The translations under genes were made by a program, and so were the position numbers. Source: Xenopus tropicalis (Eukaryota; Chordata; Amphibia; Anura; Pipidae). Taken from it: DNA of 64,000 nucleotides. The stretch lies in assembly GCF_000004195.4 (NCBI RefSeq), contig NC_030685.2:53706016-53770015 (forward strand). Direction: 5' to 3'. Below the pieces are notes generated by a model. It saw only the letters and a list, made by a program, of their open reading frames with translations, searched no databases and was not told the DNA's origin. This document shows, one piece after another, positions 1 through 11,945 of the stretch; positions within the stretch are counted from its first letter, which is position 1; each line of letters starts with the position of its first letter.

Positions 1-1115
1 TCATCATTTTTAGTTTTAACCAAGAAGTTTGCCCTTGCACATTTCCTACCACATTTAGATGGGTTGCATTGAACCTGAACCTCACATGTAATAGTGCCTG
101 GGCAGATAAGTACTGGGGTTTCATGAGGCAACTGAGAAAACTTTTCCTTCCTTTTATGCCTGATGAAACCTTAAAACATGAAAACCTTCAAAAACTCAAA
201 TGCTCTACAAATTCTACAAAATGTTCTGTAATGGTACAAAATAATGACATTTTTCTATTTATATAGCCACTGTGGTTACAACATATAAATTAGTTTGAGA
301 AAAATCAAATAATTCCATTGTAAACAAATAACTGTCACATTTAATTGTCCAGAGATTTAGGCGCATGGCTTTAAAGGACTGGGTACGGTTCAGCTGAATC
401 CAAATTCTGCAAAGCTGTTGGGATTTGCACTTGCTGCATTGCTTCATACATTTTTTATTAAGGTTTAGGGTGTAGGTTTAAATTTGGCAGATATATCTGG
501 AGAAACAGTGCAGTGTTTAGCATGCTGGTGGGGATACTGGTTCACCTTCAAAGGGCTGAAGGTTGACCTGGCACAGTGCAGAGAGTAATGTTGAAGGGGC
601 TGCACAGTCAGGATGGAGCAGTTTTAGAGGATAATGAAGCTGCATCCCCACCATCTTATCTTGAATTACATTCAATCACAATGCAGAGTTCTTCGCCCCT
701 CATATCTTTGGCACCACTATATTTATCCTGTCCCCTAACTTGCGCATTATTCATATCAATAAATCAATAAAATACTCCTAAGTGCCCTCTTCTGCTTTAG
801 ACTTAGCGATGAGGTCTTATGGGGAAAAGAAAAAAAATATATAGTGTAATACTGTTATTGCTTCACAGTGTGCACTCTCATGTGCTTTTTAACACCAGTG
901 ATGACTTTTACTAATATCACCCTTTTGTGCCCAGTTGTGATATCCCTTTCCGATTGCCAATCTACTTACAGACCTCCTTGGGTTTATATGGCATCCAATT
1001 GGTTCGATTGTAGCTGACCACTCTCTGCTTTCCCACCTCTTCATTTCAGGCAGTGTTAGGAACCACTTCACATAGGTAAATTTCCAACTTTAAAAACTTT
1101 AGGTTATTTTTAAAT
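1..1115. other. No gene recognised
   Basis: AT-rich sequence with only short open frames (65 codons or fewer) that resemble nothing I know. A splice-like block near 1,050-1,075 (AG, short open stretch, GT) has no recognisable product. No exon of an upstream neighbour such as als2, expected from mammalian gene order, could be identified. Confidence 0.5.
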
Positions 1116-1117
1116 TA

Positions 1118-2130
1118 AAAATCAGAGAGGATCATCAAAGACTACAGTCACCCTGGCGGATTGTTCAAACTACTTCCATCAGGCAGGAGATATATGGGCA
1201 CATTCATTAAAGTGCGATAACGATTATCGCATGCTTTTTTGCGTTAAAAAGCACGTGATAAATAAGCACCGATTCATCAGTCATTTCTTATGCGTTAAAA
1301 CGCATATCGCATGAGCAAAAAAACGCACTATTGCATGCATTATTTACCTCGCATTGTGTTAATTCTCGCATAGATATAATACTATATATATATACATGAT
1401 TCACAAACACATATGAAGCATTAAACGCGCTGAATATCACATTAGTCTGTGTGAAAATTAACAACTACTACGAAAATTGTGGTTCGTGAGCTTTTGCCAA
1501 CACAACATGGACTTTACAGTGGGATTTTTTCATAACAAGTATGTGCTGGCCCTAGAGTGATGCATCCTCCAGTTTTCAGGGAAATGGTATTTTTCATAAA
1601 AGTAGTTTTCCGAAAGTAATGGTTACGTGCGTTAAATTGTGCGCTAATATAGCACACGGCAAAATATATAGTGCGCAGCGGGAAATAATGCACGCGCATC
1701 TAAATTATGACGTGTGTCCTTTTAGTGAATTGTGCATTAAGTCACAAAAAATAAGAAGCGATAAAATTTTTAATGCATGCTATAAATAGCGCTCGTTTTA
1801 ACGCACTTTAGTGAATCACCATATTAGCACCATAGTAGCATCCGGTCCCGAACCAGCAGGCTAAGGGACAGCTTTTTCCATCAGGCCATCAGACTGCTGA
1901 ACACTGACCACTAACACTTCATAGACACTTCAGCAACACTACAACACTATTCATGTGCACTCATTATTATATTTTGTACATACATTATACATGCCTACTC
2001 GTGCATATTTATTCTATATTTTGTACTCCACTGCTGCTTGTGAAGCTTGCACACAAGAATTCACTTACATGTACTGTACCAATGTACCAGTAATATAATG
2101 TGACAATAAAAGTGATTTGATTTGACTGAA
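1118..2130 (+). mobile_element. L2-type LINE, 3' end, split by a MITE
   Basis: Before and after the inserted element at 1,195-1,821, the plus strand reads like the C-terminus of an L2 reverse transcriptase: a KDYSHPGGLFKLLPSGRRY-like stretch at about 1,135-1,190, then a frame resembling SFFHQAIRLLNTDH at about 1,870-1,912. A 3' UTR follows with ACAATAAAAG and a short tandem tail of TGATT at about 2,112-2,127, as in L2-clade elements. Only the last few hundred bases of the LINE remain. Similarity is judged by eye from family knowledge. Confidence 0.65.
1195..1821. mobile_element. MITE with imperfect terminal inverted repeats, TA flanks
   Basis: The left end (TGGGCACATTCATTAAAGTG) and the reverse complement of the right end (TGGTGATTCACTAAAGTG) align as imperfect inverted repeats and are flanked by TA. 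The element interrupts an L2 3' end. The interior is AT-rich with several GCGTTAAAACG-like inverted words and no transposase frame, so it is non-autonomous. The superfamily is not certain; a TA duplication would suit a Tc1/mariner-like element. Confidence 0.6.
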
Positions 2131-2133
2131 GTT

Positions 2134-3925
2134 GGAGTCTCCAGTAGGCTTTCTGAGGTGCCACCTCAAATTAATATAGAAAGCAGGATACACATACACA
2201 ACACATTTCAACCTCTCAGTATTATAAATTTCTTCATCAGGGAAGTAAATAAGAATTTGACTTACAGTATACTGACTGAATTGCATATCTAATGCCTTAA
2301 CAGCTGAAAGAGGCACTTTTTGTTACCTGAAATGTATTCATGAACCCTCATGATGGATACAAAATGGACCTTGTGTAGCACCCTCAGTTTGGTGTTCTCT
2401 AAGGATATAGGAAGAAGCCTGCCACCTTGTGCATGTTTTTAACATTGCCAACTGATAAACTGATAATGATCCCATGGGCTTTGCTAAGATAGGGGAGTTT
2501 GACCTTCTAGAATTCTTTTGACCTTTTTTAACAGGATATCTGCTTAATCAGCTGATATTTTGTAATTATTGACCGACCTGAGAACCTGAAAGAAAGGGCA
2601 ATGCCAGCTAATCTTGTCTTAATTGAAGTCATTGATTGCTGAGCTTGAACCCGCCCACATAAAAAATAATAAGCTATTGATAACATTCAACCAGTCAGAT
2701 TTACAGTTCTTGCTGTTTTCAACCATTACTATTAATTACTATTTTTAGCCATACTAGCCACACTTGTTTCAGCCATACTAGCCACACTTAATTCGTAAGT
2801 AAGAGCCCAAGGTTTTATTGCACTGAAATCTCTCAGCTAAACTAGAGATGCTGAGTTCCACAGGTATTCTGAAAAAGGTGTTGGTTCTTCTTCCAATCCC
2901 CTGGCCAGGCTTTTAAAAGGTATCAAACTGAAATGAGAGACAAGCATCAGCTTAAGTGTTATCTCTACAGCTCTTAGTGCCTAATAAATATTGCAAAGAT
3001 TGCAAAGATATCAGCACAAAATGCACGTGATAATGTGTCAGTAGTTTGAGTAGTGACCTCATGATTAGTCTGGCAGGAGAAAACCATAGCAATGGGATTG
3101 ATGTCTAGAAACTGTAATGATGTTGCTGGCTTTTTGTTTTGTCCATTACCAAAGGAACATAGAGGCAACCCAGATAAAGGTGTTCAGAAACATCTTACAG
3201 GCATTAAACATAACCACCGTAGGTTAACCACAGAGTTCAATGTAATGTCCATGTGCTTGAATGTTTAAATTGTTTTGTTTCCACAAATGCTGCTAGCTAG
3301 TATACATAAGTTTGTAACCATTTAAGAAATGGTCTGGCTTATGGGAACCTGCTACCCATCTCTGACTCCACTTTCTCTATCTGGCTTATTCAATTCTTTG
3401 AATGAGGGGATAGGCAGACATTTCTGCTTGCTATAAGGTACTTAGCTGCTGCTCTCCTTGGTGCTGATTTTGTAACCTGGTTCATCTTCTAAGCTGTAAC
3501 TAATTTGCTGCCCTCTTGAGGGCAAAAACTGTTTTACAAGTAAGAGGGGTCTTCTGCTGCTGCTGCTGCCAAAAATGATTTACCTCTGAGCTGGTTGCTT
3601 CCACTGATGACATAACGTCACAGCAATCCTCTTCCTCTGGGTCATCTACAGTAACGCCTTGGTATTGGTAGCTCCCCAGTGTTTCCCTGTGCAGGCAGTT
3701 GTTTCAGTGGTGACAGGGTCATCTCTGCTCCCACCCCAGATTATTTGCTTTTCTTTTCAGTTGGGAACCCTGGAAGTTACAATCCCGCCAGGCAGGTGTT
3801 ATTTTCAGTGCTCCTTTGTGTTGGTGGGCCCTGTACTTTGCACTTTGTGCACAACTGCACACAATTCATCAGAGCAGGATGAATCAGCATGTTTATGGTG
3901 TATGTATAGTTGCAAATACCTAAGT
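2134..3925. other. No gene recognised
   Basis: No coding similarity seen. A short direct duplication of about 21 bp (AGCCATACTAGCCACACTT) lies near 2,748-2,790, and a CTG triplet run near 3,552-3,566. Open frames at 3,659-3,979 look spurious: they overlap one another on both strands. Confidence 0.4.
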
Positions 3926-3928
3926 GAA

Positions 3929-4085
3929 TATATCTGTAGTAATAAGTCAAATCAACTGGACTTGCTGTGTTTTTTCTAGAAGATGTGAATGAGAAAAGTG
4001 AGTTGGATGACTTGCGAAACGTCCAGTTGATTTGACTTATTACTACAGATATACCATGAACTGGATGAATGAGAATCTTCACAAA
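3929..4085. mobile_element. Palindromic element, same family as 53,630-53,837
   Basis: About 32 bp at 3,930-3,961 (ATATCTGTAGTAATAAGTCA...) recur as a reverse complement at 4,021-4,053. The flank at 4,054-4,085 matches, inverted, the left flank of the element at 53,630. Inside lies GGATGACTTGCGAAACGTCC (near 4,003-4,024), resembling the core of the 53.7-kb copy. No coding capacity. The family name is unknown to me. Confidence 0.6.
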
Positions 4086-4159
4086 CATGTTAGTGTATAG
4101 CTGCATGTTTTTGAGTAATGAATATGCTTGCTTTTACTTGGTTCAGTAATGTGACTAAA

Positions 4160-4505
4160 TGTGACTACACGCTAAGATCCGCTTGCTTGGCGAGGCCGTC
4201 AAGCGAGCGGATGCTCTCCTGATATACCCACCTATGGGTGGACAACACTGGGCTAATTTGGTTGTTTGGCCCTGGGGCCAAAAGATCGAATTAGAACAGT
4301 GGGTATAGGCACCCATCGGTTCGGGGACTGCATCAACGAGCCGATACAGTCCCCGATCCGACAAAAAGTCAAACCTACCCAATCGAGATTTGGTTGACTT
4401 TAGGCTGGGTGGCGGTCAGGGAGGCCCATAGTTACCGCTCATACACTGCCAAATCGGTCTAAGGGGCCAATATCAGCAACTAGAATCAGTCCGTGTATGG
4501 CCACC
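4160..4505. mobile_element. Dispersed repeat, possibly piggyBac-like, ending CGTGTATGGCCACCTTAA
   Basis: A GC-richer block ends in CGTGTATGGCCACC followed by TTAA at 4,506-4,509. Related ends occur near 54,178-54,194 and at 56,664-56,715, the latter flanked by TTAA on both sides. TTAA is the piggyBac target duplication. The left boundary here is unclear and no transposase is present. Confidence 0.4.
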
Positions 4506-4509
4506 TTAA

Positions 4510-5590
4510 CAGTGTTGTTTCATAGATTTGATATTTGAACCGATTTCACAAAATTTCTGTCACAAGCATCTATTTTGTCATGAAAATCTAGCTTGGAATA
4601 TACTAGTCAGTTACACCATTATACAGTATATTTTGTCCAAGTTTTGTTTTACAAAATTCATTCTGTAATAACTTTACACATAACTGGTTCTATTGTATAG
4701 ATGTTATGCTTGTTAAAATTTACAGAATGGAGTTTGCAATATAATATCATTTTGTGCACAAAATTGATTCTGTTCTCATTCTTCACTAGAAATATGTCTT
4801 ATGTATAATTTTAACATATTCATTCTGTGTACTAGGTATTGGTTTTTGTATACAGAACATATTTTTGTAGACAAAAATGTGCTTGGGACAAACGGCACCC
4901 TGTAAAACACATTCCAAATATATCATGAAGGCCAGTTGAATAGCTGCTGAGAATAAGTCTAAAAACCTACTAAAAATGAATATAAGGGTGAAGAATTGGT
5001 AATGGGTAATATCAGCAGCACAAGGTACATCACCATTTATAATATATGAAAGATTTACTGTATAGTTTAGAGTAAATTGTATAGTGAGTAACCAATGAAG
5101 CTAAACATTATTTTCATTATCTTTTTCAAATGTTTATCTGTATGTCCTCAAACTGTTTTCAGTCTTGTTATCAACTTTAATATTTTGCCATCTAAATGAA
5201 GAAACTGCTTTCAACATATACAATTATGCAGGATACTATCACCCTCTAGAGGACAAGAAACACATATTTATACCAGTGGTGAAAAATATCACGCATCCGT
5301 GCTAGAATTTCACCATGCATTTTGTTTTGCATAAAAAAACCCTCTTTTTTTGCACCAGAAAAAAACAATCAATGTCATTATCATTGGTCCCTTGCCTTCC
5401 GCTTCAACCGATTGGATCTGAGCCCTCTCTAGTCCTCCCCTTGTCTAAGGAGCGTCCAGACTCGTGTTTGGAATAACTTAGCGACATGGAAGCCAGAAAG
5501 GAACATCATAATTATACAGATATGCAGGGCCACTCCTGCCATAAGGCAAAGGGAGAAACTTTCCTCAGGCGGCAGAGAGCGGCTAGTTAC
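4510..5590. other. No gene recognised
   Basis: AT-rich single-copy-looking sequence. An open frame at 5,486-5,758 runs into a dispersed repeat and is not convincing as a gene. Confidence 0.4.
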
Positions 5591-5599
5591 CAGGGACTA

Positions 5600-5780
5600 G
5601 TGATGAGCGAATCTGTCCACATTTCTAAAATGCGGGTACCACGCAACTTCTTTGATGCGGCTGCGGCTTTTTTACGCAGTCGCAAATTTTCTGCAGTGTC
5701 ATTTTTTCAAGTTTCTGAAAACAATTTGCCAATGCCAAAATGCAGAATTTCACTGTGAAACCATGTCTGGTGAAATAATT
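5600..5780. repeat. Dispersed repeat beginning GTGATGAGCGAATCTGT
   Basis: The opening GATGAGCGAATCTGT and the following G+C-rich words resemble a MITE family I recognise as frequent in frog DNA. This copy is diverged; its right end is not clear and no target duplication is visible. Confidence 0.35.
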
Positions 5781-5899
5781 CACTCAACAGTACCAGGGAC
5801 AGCAAAAAGTACTCTGCTTACTTAAGTATTTGCAGAAGAGAAAAAGCTGGGACTCCAATTTAGCATTTTGATTGCAAAAATTGTTAAATGAAAACGTCT

Positions 5900-6453
5900 C
5901 CTTTTTTAGATCAGAAGAAAATACATATAAAAGGGTAATGGCATGGGACAACACAGCTGTAAGGTTCTCCCCTTTTCCAAATCAAGGGAAAATACATATA
6001 AAATGGGCATTGCAGGGGACAACACAGCTGTAAGTTTCCCCTTTTTCTAAATCAAGGGAAAATACATATAAAATGGCCTTTGCAGGGGACAACACAGCTG
6101 TAAGTTTCCCATTTTTCTAAATCAAGGGGAAATACATATAAAATGGCCTTTGCAGGGGACAACACAGCTGTAAGTTTCCCATTTTTCTAAATCAAGGGGA
6201 AATACATATAAAATGGCCTCTGCAGGGGACAACACAGCTGTAAGTTTCCCCTTTTTCTAGATCAAGGGGAAATACATTTAAAATGGCCATTGCAGGGGAC
6301 AACACAGCTGTAAGTTTCCCCTTTTTCTAGATCAAGGGGAAATACATATAAAATGGCCATTGCAGGGGACAACACAGCTGTAAGTTTCCCCTTTTTCTAG
6401 ATCAAGGGAAAATACATATAAAATGGCCATTGCAGGGGACAACACAGCTGTAA
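5900..6453 (+). repeat. 70-bp tandem repeat, about 8 copies
   Basis: The word ACACAGCTGTAAG recurs at 5,951, 6,022, 6,092, 6,162, 6,232, 6,302, 6,372 and 6,442: one spacing of 71 bp, then exactly 70 bp. Each unit carries TCAAGGGRAAATACATATAAAATGG and TGCAGGGGACAACACAGCTG. The first unit is the most diverged and internal units are nearly identical, as expected from unequal exchange. Confidence 0.95.
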
Positions 6454-6942
6454 GGTATAGGATTAAGCAAACTTGGTACAACTGTACATCCTGCACCTGC
6501 CTGTATCACTAACCTTCCTAATCAGTACATTCCTTCCTGCATGTCACTGCTACTAGTCCTGTGTATTATTACTTATACTTACCTATATCAGGCCTACTGG
6601 AGACCTGCTTATAGGTTTGGCAGATGTAAGGTCAGAATACACTAACTTGAATTGCATCTCACTGCCTTTATCGTGTATGTACTTATTCAGCTTGTAAACC
6701 TGTATTGACCTACAGATAGAGTCATAGTAACATAGTAACATAGTAAGTTGGGTTGAAAAAAGACATATGTCCATCAAGTTCAACCATAATGCCTATATAT
6801 AACCTGCCTAACTACTAGTTGATCCAGAGGAAGGCAAAAAACCCCATCTGAAGCCTCTCTAATTTGCCGCAGAGGGGAAAAAATTCCTTCCTGACTCAAA
6901 GATGCCAATCGGATCAGTCCCTGGATCAACTAGTACTAAGAG

Positions 6943-8220
6943 CTATCTCCCATAACCCTGTATTCCCTCACTTGCTAAGAATCCATCCAGCCCCTTCTTA
7001 AAGCTATATAATGTATCAGCCAGCACGACTGATTCGGGGAGGGAATTCCAGAACTTCACAGCTCTCACTGTAAAAAATCCTTTCCGAATATTTAAATGGA
7101 ACCTCCCTTCTTCTAAACGAAGTGGGTGCCCTCGTGTCCGTTGGAAGGACCTACTGGTAAATAAAACATTAGAAAGGTTATTATATGATCCCTTTATATA
7201 TTTATACATAGTTATCATGTCACCTCTTGAGCGTCTCTTCTCCAGTGTAAACAGACCCAACTTGGCCAGTCTTTCTTCATAACTGAGACTTTCCATACCC
7301 TTTACCAGCTTAGTTGCCCTTCTCTGGACCCTCTCTAACTCAATAATGTCCCGTTTGAGCACTGGAGACCAAAACTGAACAGCATATTCTAGATGGGGCC
7401 TTACCAGCACTCTGTAAAGGGGAAGAATAACCCCCTCCTCCCGTGAATCTATACCCCTTTTAATACAGCTCAAAACCTTGTTTGCCCTTGCAGCTGCTGC
7501 CTGGCATTGCTTGCTACAGCCAAGTTTATTATCTACAAGGACTCCAAGGTCCTTCTCCATTATGGATTTGCCTAGTGCAGTCCCATTAAGGGTATACGGG
7601 GCTTGCATATTTTTACATCCCAGGTGCATGACCTTACATTTATCCACATTAAATCTCATCTGCCACTTAGCTGCCCAGATTGCCAGTTGGTCAAGATCCT
7701 GCTGCAAGGATGCCACATCCTGGATAGAATTGACTGGTCTGCAGAGTTTTGTGTCAACTGCAAACACTGGTACATTACTCATAATACCCTCCCCTAAGTC
7801 ATTTATGAACAAGTTAAACAAAAGTGGACCCAGTACAGAACCCTGAGGGACCCCACTGAGAACCTTATTCCAAGTAGAGAATGTGCCATTAACAACCACC
7901 CTCTGTACCCGATCCTGTAGCCAGTTTTCTATCCATGTGCAAACGACCTCACTAAGACCAATAGACCTTAGCTTAGAAAGCAGTCGTTTGTGGGGAACGG
8001 TATCAAATGCTTTGGCAAAATCCAAATAGATTATATCTACTGCATCCCCACTGTCCAGCTTCTTACTTACCTCATCATAAAAAGCAATTAAATTGGTCTG
8101 ACATGACCTGTCCTTCATAAAGCCATGCTGATTACTGCTCATAATGCCATTCTCCACTACATAATTTTGAATGTGATCCCTTAACAAGCCTTCAAATAAC
8201 TTGCCCACCACGAATGTCAA
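6943..8220 (-). pseudogene. CR1 reverse transcriptase, broken
   Basis: 425 residues in one frame covering the palm and thumb of a CR1 RT. Visible motifs are YLDFAKAFD (residues 65-73), SGVPQGSVLGPLLF (122-135), and FAVD at 153-156 (plus-strand 7,753-7,764) where FADD is expected. Loss of the first catalytic aspartate should abolish polymerisation. The frame continues upstream of the first Met as GNYRPVSLT, where it fuses abruptly to the endonuclease. The fingers (RT motifs 0-1) are missing. The C-terminus carries the usual CR1 thumb words (VQRRATKLVKG, YKYIKG, NSLPESVV). Confidence 0.9.
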
Positions 8221-8230
8221 ACTTACAGGC

Positions 8231-9361
8231 CTATAATTGCCAGGCTGCTGTCCCCTCTGACTTATATTTCTTAAAAGCTTTCCTTTTTTTCCCTATTAAC
8301 TTCTTTACCTCAGAGTTAAGCCACATAGGGTGATTCTTAACACTTCTACTTTTTCTTATTAATGGAATGAATTGAGAACAGTAATGATTTAATATCCTTT
8401 TAAATGACAACCATTTCTGCTCTGTGTTTTTATCAGAAAACATAATTCGCCAATCTATGCCCTGAAGCGCTGCCCTTAAGGAGCTAAAATTTGCCTTCCT
8501 AAAATTCGGTGTCTTTGTTGCCTCCGTGTAAATTTGTTTCCTGCACCAAACATCAAATGAAATAACATTATGGTCACTATTACCCAGGGGTTCAACCACT
8601 TGCACATTTGCTATACGTTCTGGGCCATTGGAGAACACTAGATCTAGTATAGCATGGTTCCTGGTTGGCTCCTCAACAACTTGTGACATAAAGTTGTCAT
8701 GCAGCAAGTTTATAAACTTGTTCCCATTTACTGTCCTGGCAGTACTATTGCCCCAGTCAATATCAGGGTAATTAAAATCCCCCATTATTATCACTTGCCC
8801 CAAACTAGCAGCCTTTTCTATTTGCAACAGGAGCTGGGCCTCCTCCTCTTCGCTTACATTAGGGGGTCTATAGCATACCCCTACAATTAGTTTGGTAGAT
8901 TCTTTACTATCTGTGAGAAGCTCAACCCATAAGGATTCAGCTCCCTCTGTTACCCCCATCACGTTCTCCTTAATATTTGCTTTTAATTCCTGCTTAATGA
9001 ACAGACACACTCCTCCTCCTTTTCTATTGCCCCTGTCCCTCCGAAACAATGTATACCCCCCAATATTAACTGCCCAGTCATGAGACTCATTCAACCAAGT
9101 TTCAGCAACTCCAATCACATCATATTTCCGCTCCCACGCCAGTACCTCCAGCTCTCCCATTTTACCAGTCAGACTCCTTGCATTGGTAAACATACATTTA
9201 ATACTGGTTCCGGCGTGAGAATGACGTGTAAACAACTTATGGGCCTCCCTGCCATTATCAGTATCCCGAAGCAAGTCTCCTCCCCCATTTTCCCTTACTA
9301 TGCCCACTACCTCATCTATCCTGTCTCCCACAGAATTTCCCGCTGCACCCTCCCCCCCCAC
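8231..9361 (-). pseudogene. CR1 apurinic/apyrimidinic-type endonuclease domain
   Basis: 376 residues with the APE-type endonuclease signatures in order: TNARSLTGK, AETWLNE, RRDRGNRKGGGV, IMGDFNYPDIDW and GNSDHNVI. The metal-binding and catalytic Asn, Glu, Asp and His residues in these motifs look intact. In a live CR1 this domain nicks target DNA to prime reverse transcription. It ends at a stop just after a KYKSEGTAAWQ stretch, where the coding sequence jumps by deletion and in another frame to the middle of the RT. It cannot produce a full ORF2. Confidence 0.9.
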
Positions 9362-9363
9362 TC

Positions 9364-9990
9364 CTAGTTTAAAATCTCCTTCAACCCGCTAGCCATCTTT
9401 TCCCCCAAAGCAGCTGCCCCATCATCATTGAGGTGCAGCCCATCCCTGGCAAAGAGCTTGTAGCCGATTGAGAAATCAGCCCAGTTCTGGAGAAACCCAA
9501 AGCCCTCCTCCCTGCACCAATCTCTCAGCCACGCATTAATCTCCCTAAGCTCCCGCTGCCTTCTTAATGTTGCTCCTGGCACAGGTAATATCTCTGAGAA
9601 AATTACCTTGGAAGTCCTCGCCCTCAACTTCGCACCTAGCTTTTTAAAATCGTTCTTGAGGACTTCCCCCCCTCCTCTAACTTTGTCATTGGTACCTATG
9701 TGTACCAAGACCGCCGGGTCTTCCCCAGCCCCTCCCAACAATTTGTCCACTCGTTCCACCACATGCCGAACCCTAGCACCAGGCAAGCAACACACAGTTC
9801 GGCATGTAGGGTCTTTGCGACAAATTACCCTATCCACCTTTCTAATAATTGAATCCCCTACAACTATAGCCTGCCTTCCCTTCCTAGCACTACTCCCCCC
9901 ACCTGTATTAGAGGTGCCGGCTCCCAGGGTGCTCTGAGAGTCAGCCCGCTCCATACATGCTAGCTCAGAGCTGTCTTCCCCAGCAGTCAC
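9364..9990 (-). pseudogene. CR1 ORF1 remnant with SGNH/esterase-like domain
   Basis: 208 residues containing VVGDSIIRKV near residue 42, VLVHIGTND near residue 94, and DGLHLNDDGAAALG near the end. These correspond to the Ser, Asn and Asp-His blocks of SGNH hydrolases, the esterase-type domain of CR1 ORF1 proteins. The N-terminus is short for the family; with no element-like sequence beyond about 10,010 this indicates 5' truncation. The stop lies two bases before the endonuclease frame begins, as expected for closely spaced ORF1 and ORF2. Confidence 0.85.
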
Positions 9991-10185
9991 CTTGGTTCAT
10001 GTGTTTAATACATTATAACCTAGCTCATTTAACTCACTCATACCATTAAACACAGAATTGCATCACAGCATCAATTCTAATTAAGGAGTGTTTTTCTCTA
10101 TGTAACTATGTAACATTTGAGCAGACTTGAAAGTCTTTGGCCAATCGGCTAAATGGTTTCTGAGTGCTCTAAGTTTAAGAACAAT

Positions 10186-11454
10186 AGAGGGAACTGTTAT
10201 TTAATGGGGGGGCAGAATCACTGCTGGCTGCAGGTTTAACTATATTGATATTTTTACATAGGATTTAGATTCTATTCTGCTGATGAGGCCTAGTTTAGGT
10301 GCATTGCTCTATCTTTGACCATCAGGGACTCCTAATGACACAACCTCAATGCAGCTTACACAACTGCACAGGGAACATTTGCTACAAACCACTGAGTGTC
10401 CCTGTCATTTAGCCAATTGTCATCTTATTTATTGCTTTGCGTTAAATACCAGGGGTTTTATTCCATTTATTGCTTTGTTGGCACAGACTGTCTTTAGCTG
10501 TTTGGCAGATCGTACAGGTTATACTTGCAATTGGTCTTGATCTGAGACAACTTGCAATTGGTCTTGATCTGAGACAATCTGCAGTTGTTCTTCATTTATT
10601 TTTTCATTTATTTAGGTTTCTGCTTTGCATTCCTACAGTTTAGTTTTTAACAGCAACCACCAACTTTTTGCCCACACCCGTTTCACCAAAACTGACTACA
10701 CCCAGACTGACCTCTGTAACATGGGCAACCATGGCAGTCCCTATCCTCAGCCAGACACTACAGGGGCGGGCAGGGCAGGGCAAGTTTGGTTTTTAACAGC
10801 AATCCAGTTGCTAGGGTCTTATTTACCCTAGCAACCAGGCAGTAGTTTGAATGAGAGTCTGGGGGTTGGGCTGCATATTATGGTACACTGGCTCCTGGGC
10901 AGGTTAAGGGACAAGTCCCACAATGAAAGCAAGCTGCAGGGCCTTTTTAAGGCCTTGGTGGGCCCTGGGCAAAAAATCCAAAGAGTGGGGCCCTATTATC
11001 CTGCTGCATGGCAATATTTTTATTTTTAACTACACCAACTTTTTGCCCACACCCGTTTCACCAAAACATAAACCCATACGTGCCAGAATAATTACTACAG
11101 AAGATGGATACTTGGCAAATTTACTTAGACATGCCAGTATAATTAATAAGGTAAATTTAAAATGTTATCCCCAGCTGTGCCATTGTAATGACTGTGGAAA
11201 TGGCCAATCAAGAAAAAATGGCCAATGAGACAATCTGCAGTTGGTCTCCATTTATTTTTTCATTTATTTAGGTTTCTGCTTTGCATTCCTACAGTTTGGT
11301 TTTTAACAGCAATCCAGTTGCTAGGGTCTTACTTACCCTAGCAACCAGGCAGTAGTTTCACCAAAACATAAACCCAGACATGCCAGAATAAATTCTACAG
11401 AAGATGGATACTTGGCAAATTTACTTAGACATGCCAGTATAATTAATAATGTAA
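10186..11454 (+). repeat. Array unit 1, left part
   Basis: Diverged edge unit with module A, a B module whose middle carries a misplaced C-like fragment (CCCAGACTGACCTCTG near 10,700), then further B sequence to the L1 insertion point. Palindromes GTTGCTAGGGT / ACCCTAGCAAC occur at about 10,808 and 11,317. Confidence 0.85.
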
Positions 11455-11756
11455 TTTTTTTTTTTGAAAATTCTTTATTTAACATTTTGTAGATATGGGG
11501 ATGGGGTACAAAAGGAAAGAAGGGAGGGGTAGGGAGGGGAACATTGCAAATGTTAGTCTTTACATTGTTTTTCAGTTACAATTTCAAGCAGGCTGTTATC
11601 AAGTCATTTCTACATTTCAGGTAAGTATTCAATTGACTATGCCTTATAAACATTACTTCTAGAATGCTTTTTGTAGATGGCTGTCTTTAGGTAATATATT
11701 ATAGTGATCTTAGATAGTCTATCCAGGGGGTACATATTTTCCTGTAGTGGTGGCTT

Positions 11757-11945
11757 TTATTGTGTATCATGAAGGTTTTCCATTTCCTCCATTTGCCTAA
11801 TATCCTCTGTGTTAGCTAGCCATTCTGAGAATAATGGGGGGTCTGTAGCTTTCCATTTTCTTGGAATTATCGATTTTGCGGACTGTAATAAATGTAGCGT
11901 AAGAGGGTCTGAGATAGGGACATTATTACGTAGGTCTTTATCTTT
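11757..11945 (-). pseudogene. L1 ORF2 extreme C-terminus
   Basis: The frame reads LRNNVPISDPLTLHLL, then PRKWKATDPPLFSEWL and EDIRQMEEM, matching the final helical segment of L1-clade ORF2 proteins (a KW...P....W......E pattern). It is separated from the rest of ORF2 by the 27-bp minisatellite. By chance of the 27-nt period it is open and in frame with part of that minisatellite. Confidence 0.65.

Larger units (their letters stand above)
6724..10010 (-). mobile_element. CR1-type LINE, 5' truncated and internally deleted
   Basis: On the minus strand the order is an ORF1 esterase-like remnant (9,364-9,990), an apurinic endonuclease (8,231-9,361), a reverse transcriptase (6,943-8,220 plus a short upstream extension), a 3' UTR of about 220 bp, and a tail of three 8-bp repeats (CATAGTAA on the plus strand, 6,723-6,746). 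An 8-bp microsatellite tail and a poly-A-less 3' end are typical of CR1. The element is dead: ORF1 is truncated, a large segment is missing between endonuclease and RT, and the RT active site is altered. Confidence 0.9.

Noticed and set aside
1035..1080. Exon-like block TTTCATTTCAG ... CATAG/GTAAA
   Set aside because: Splice-like bounds occur often by chance. The frame contains stops and there is no recognisable protein.
3659..4106. Overlapping 106- and 109-codon frames on opposite strands
   Set aside because: They overlap each other and a palindromic transposon relic, with no domain or codon signal visible.
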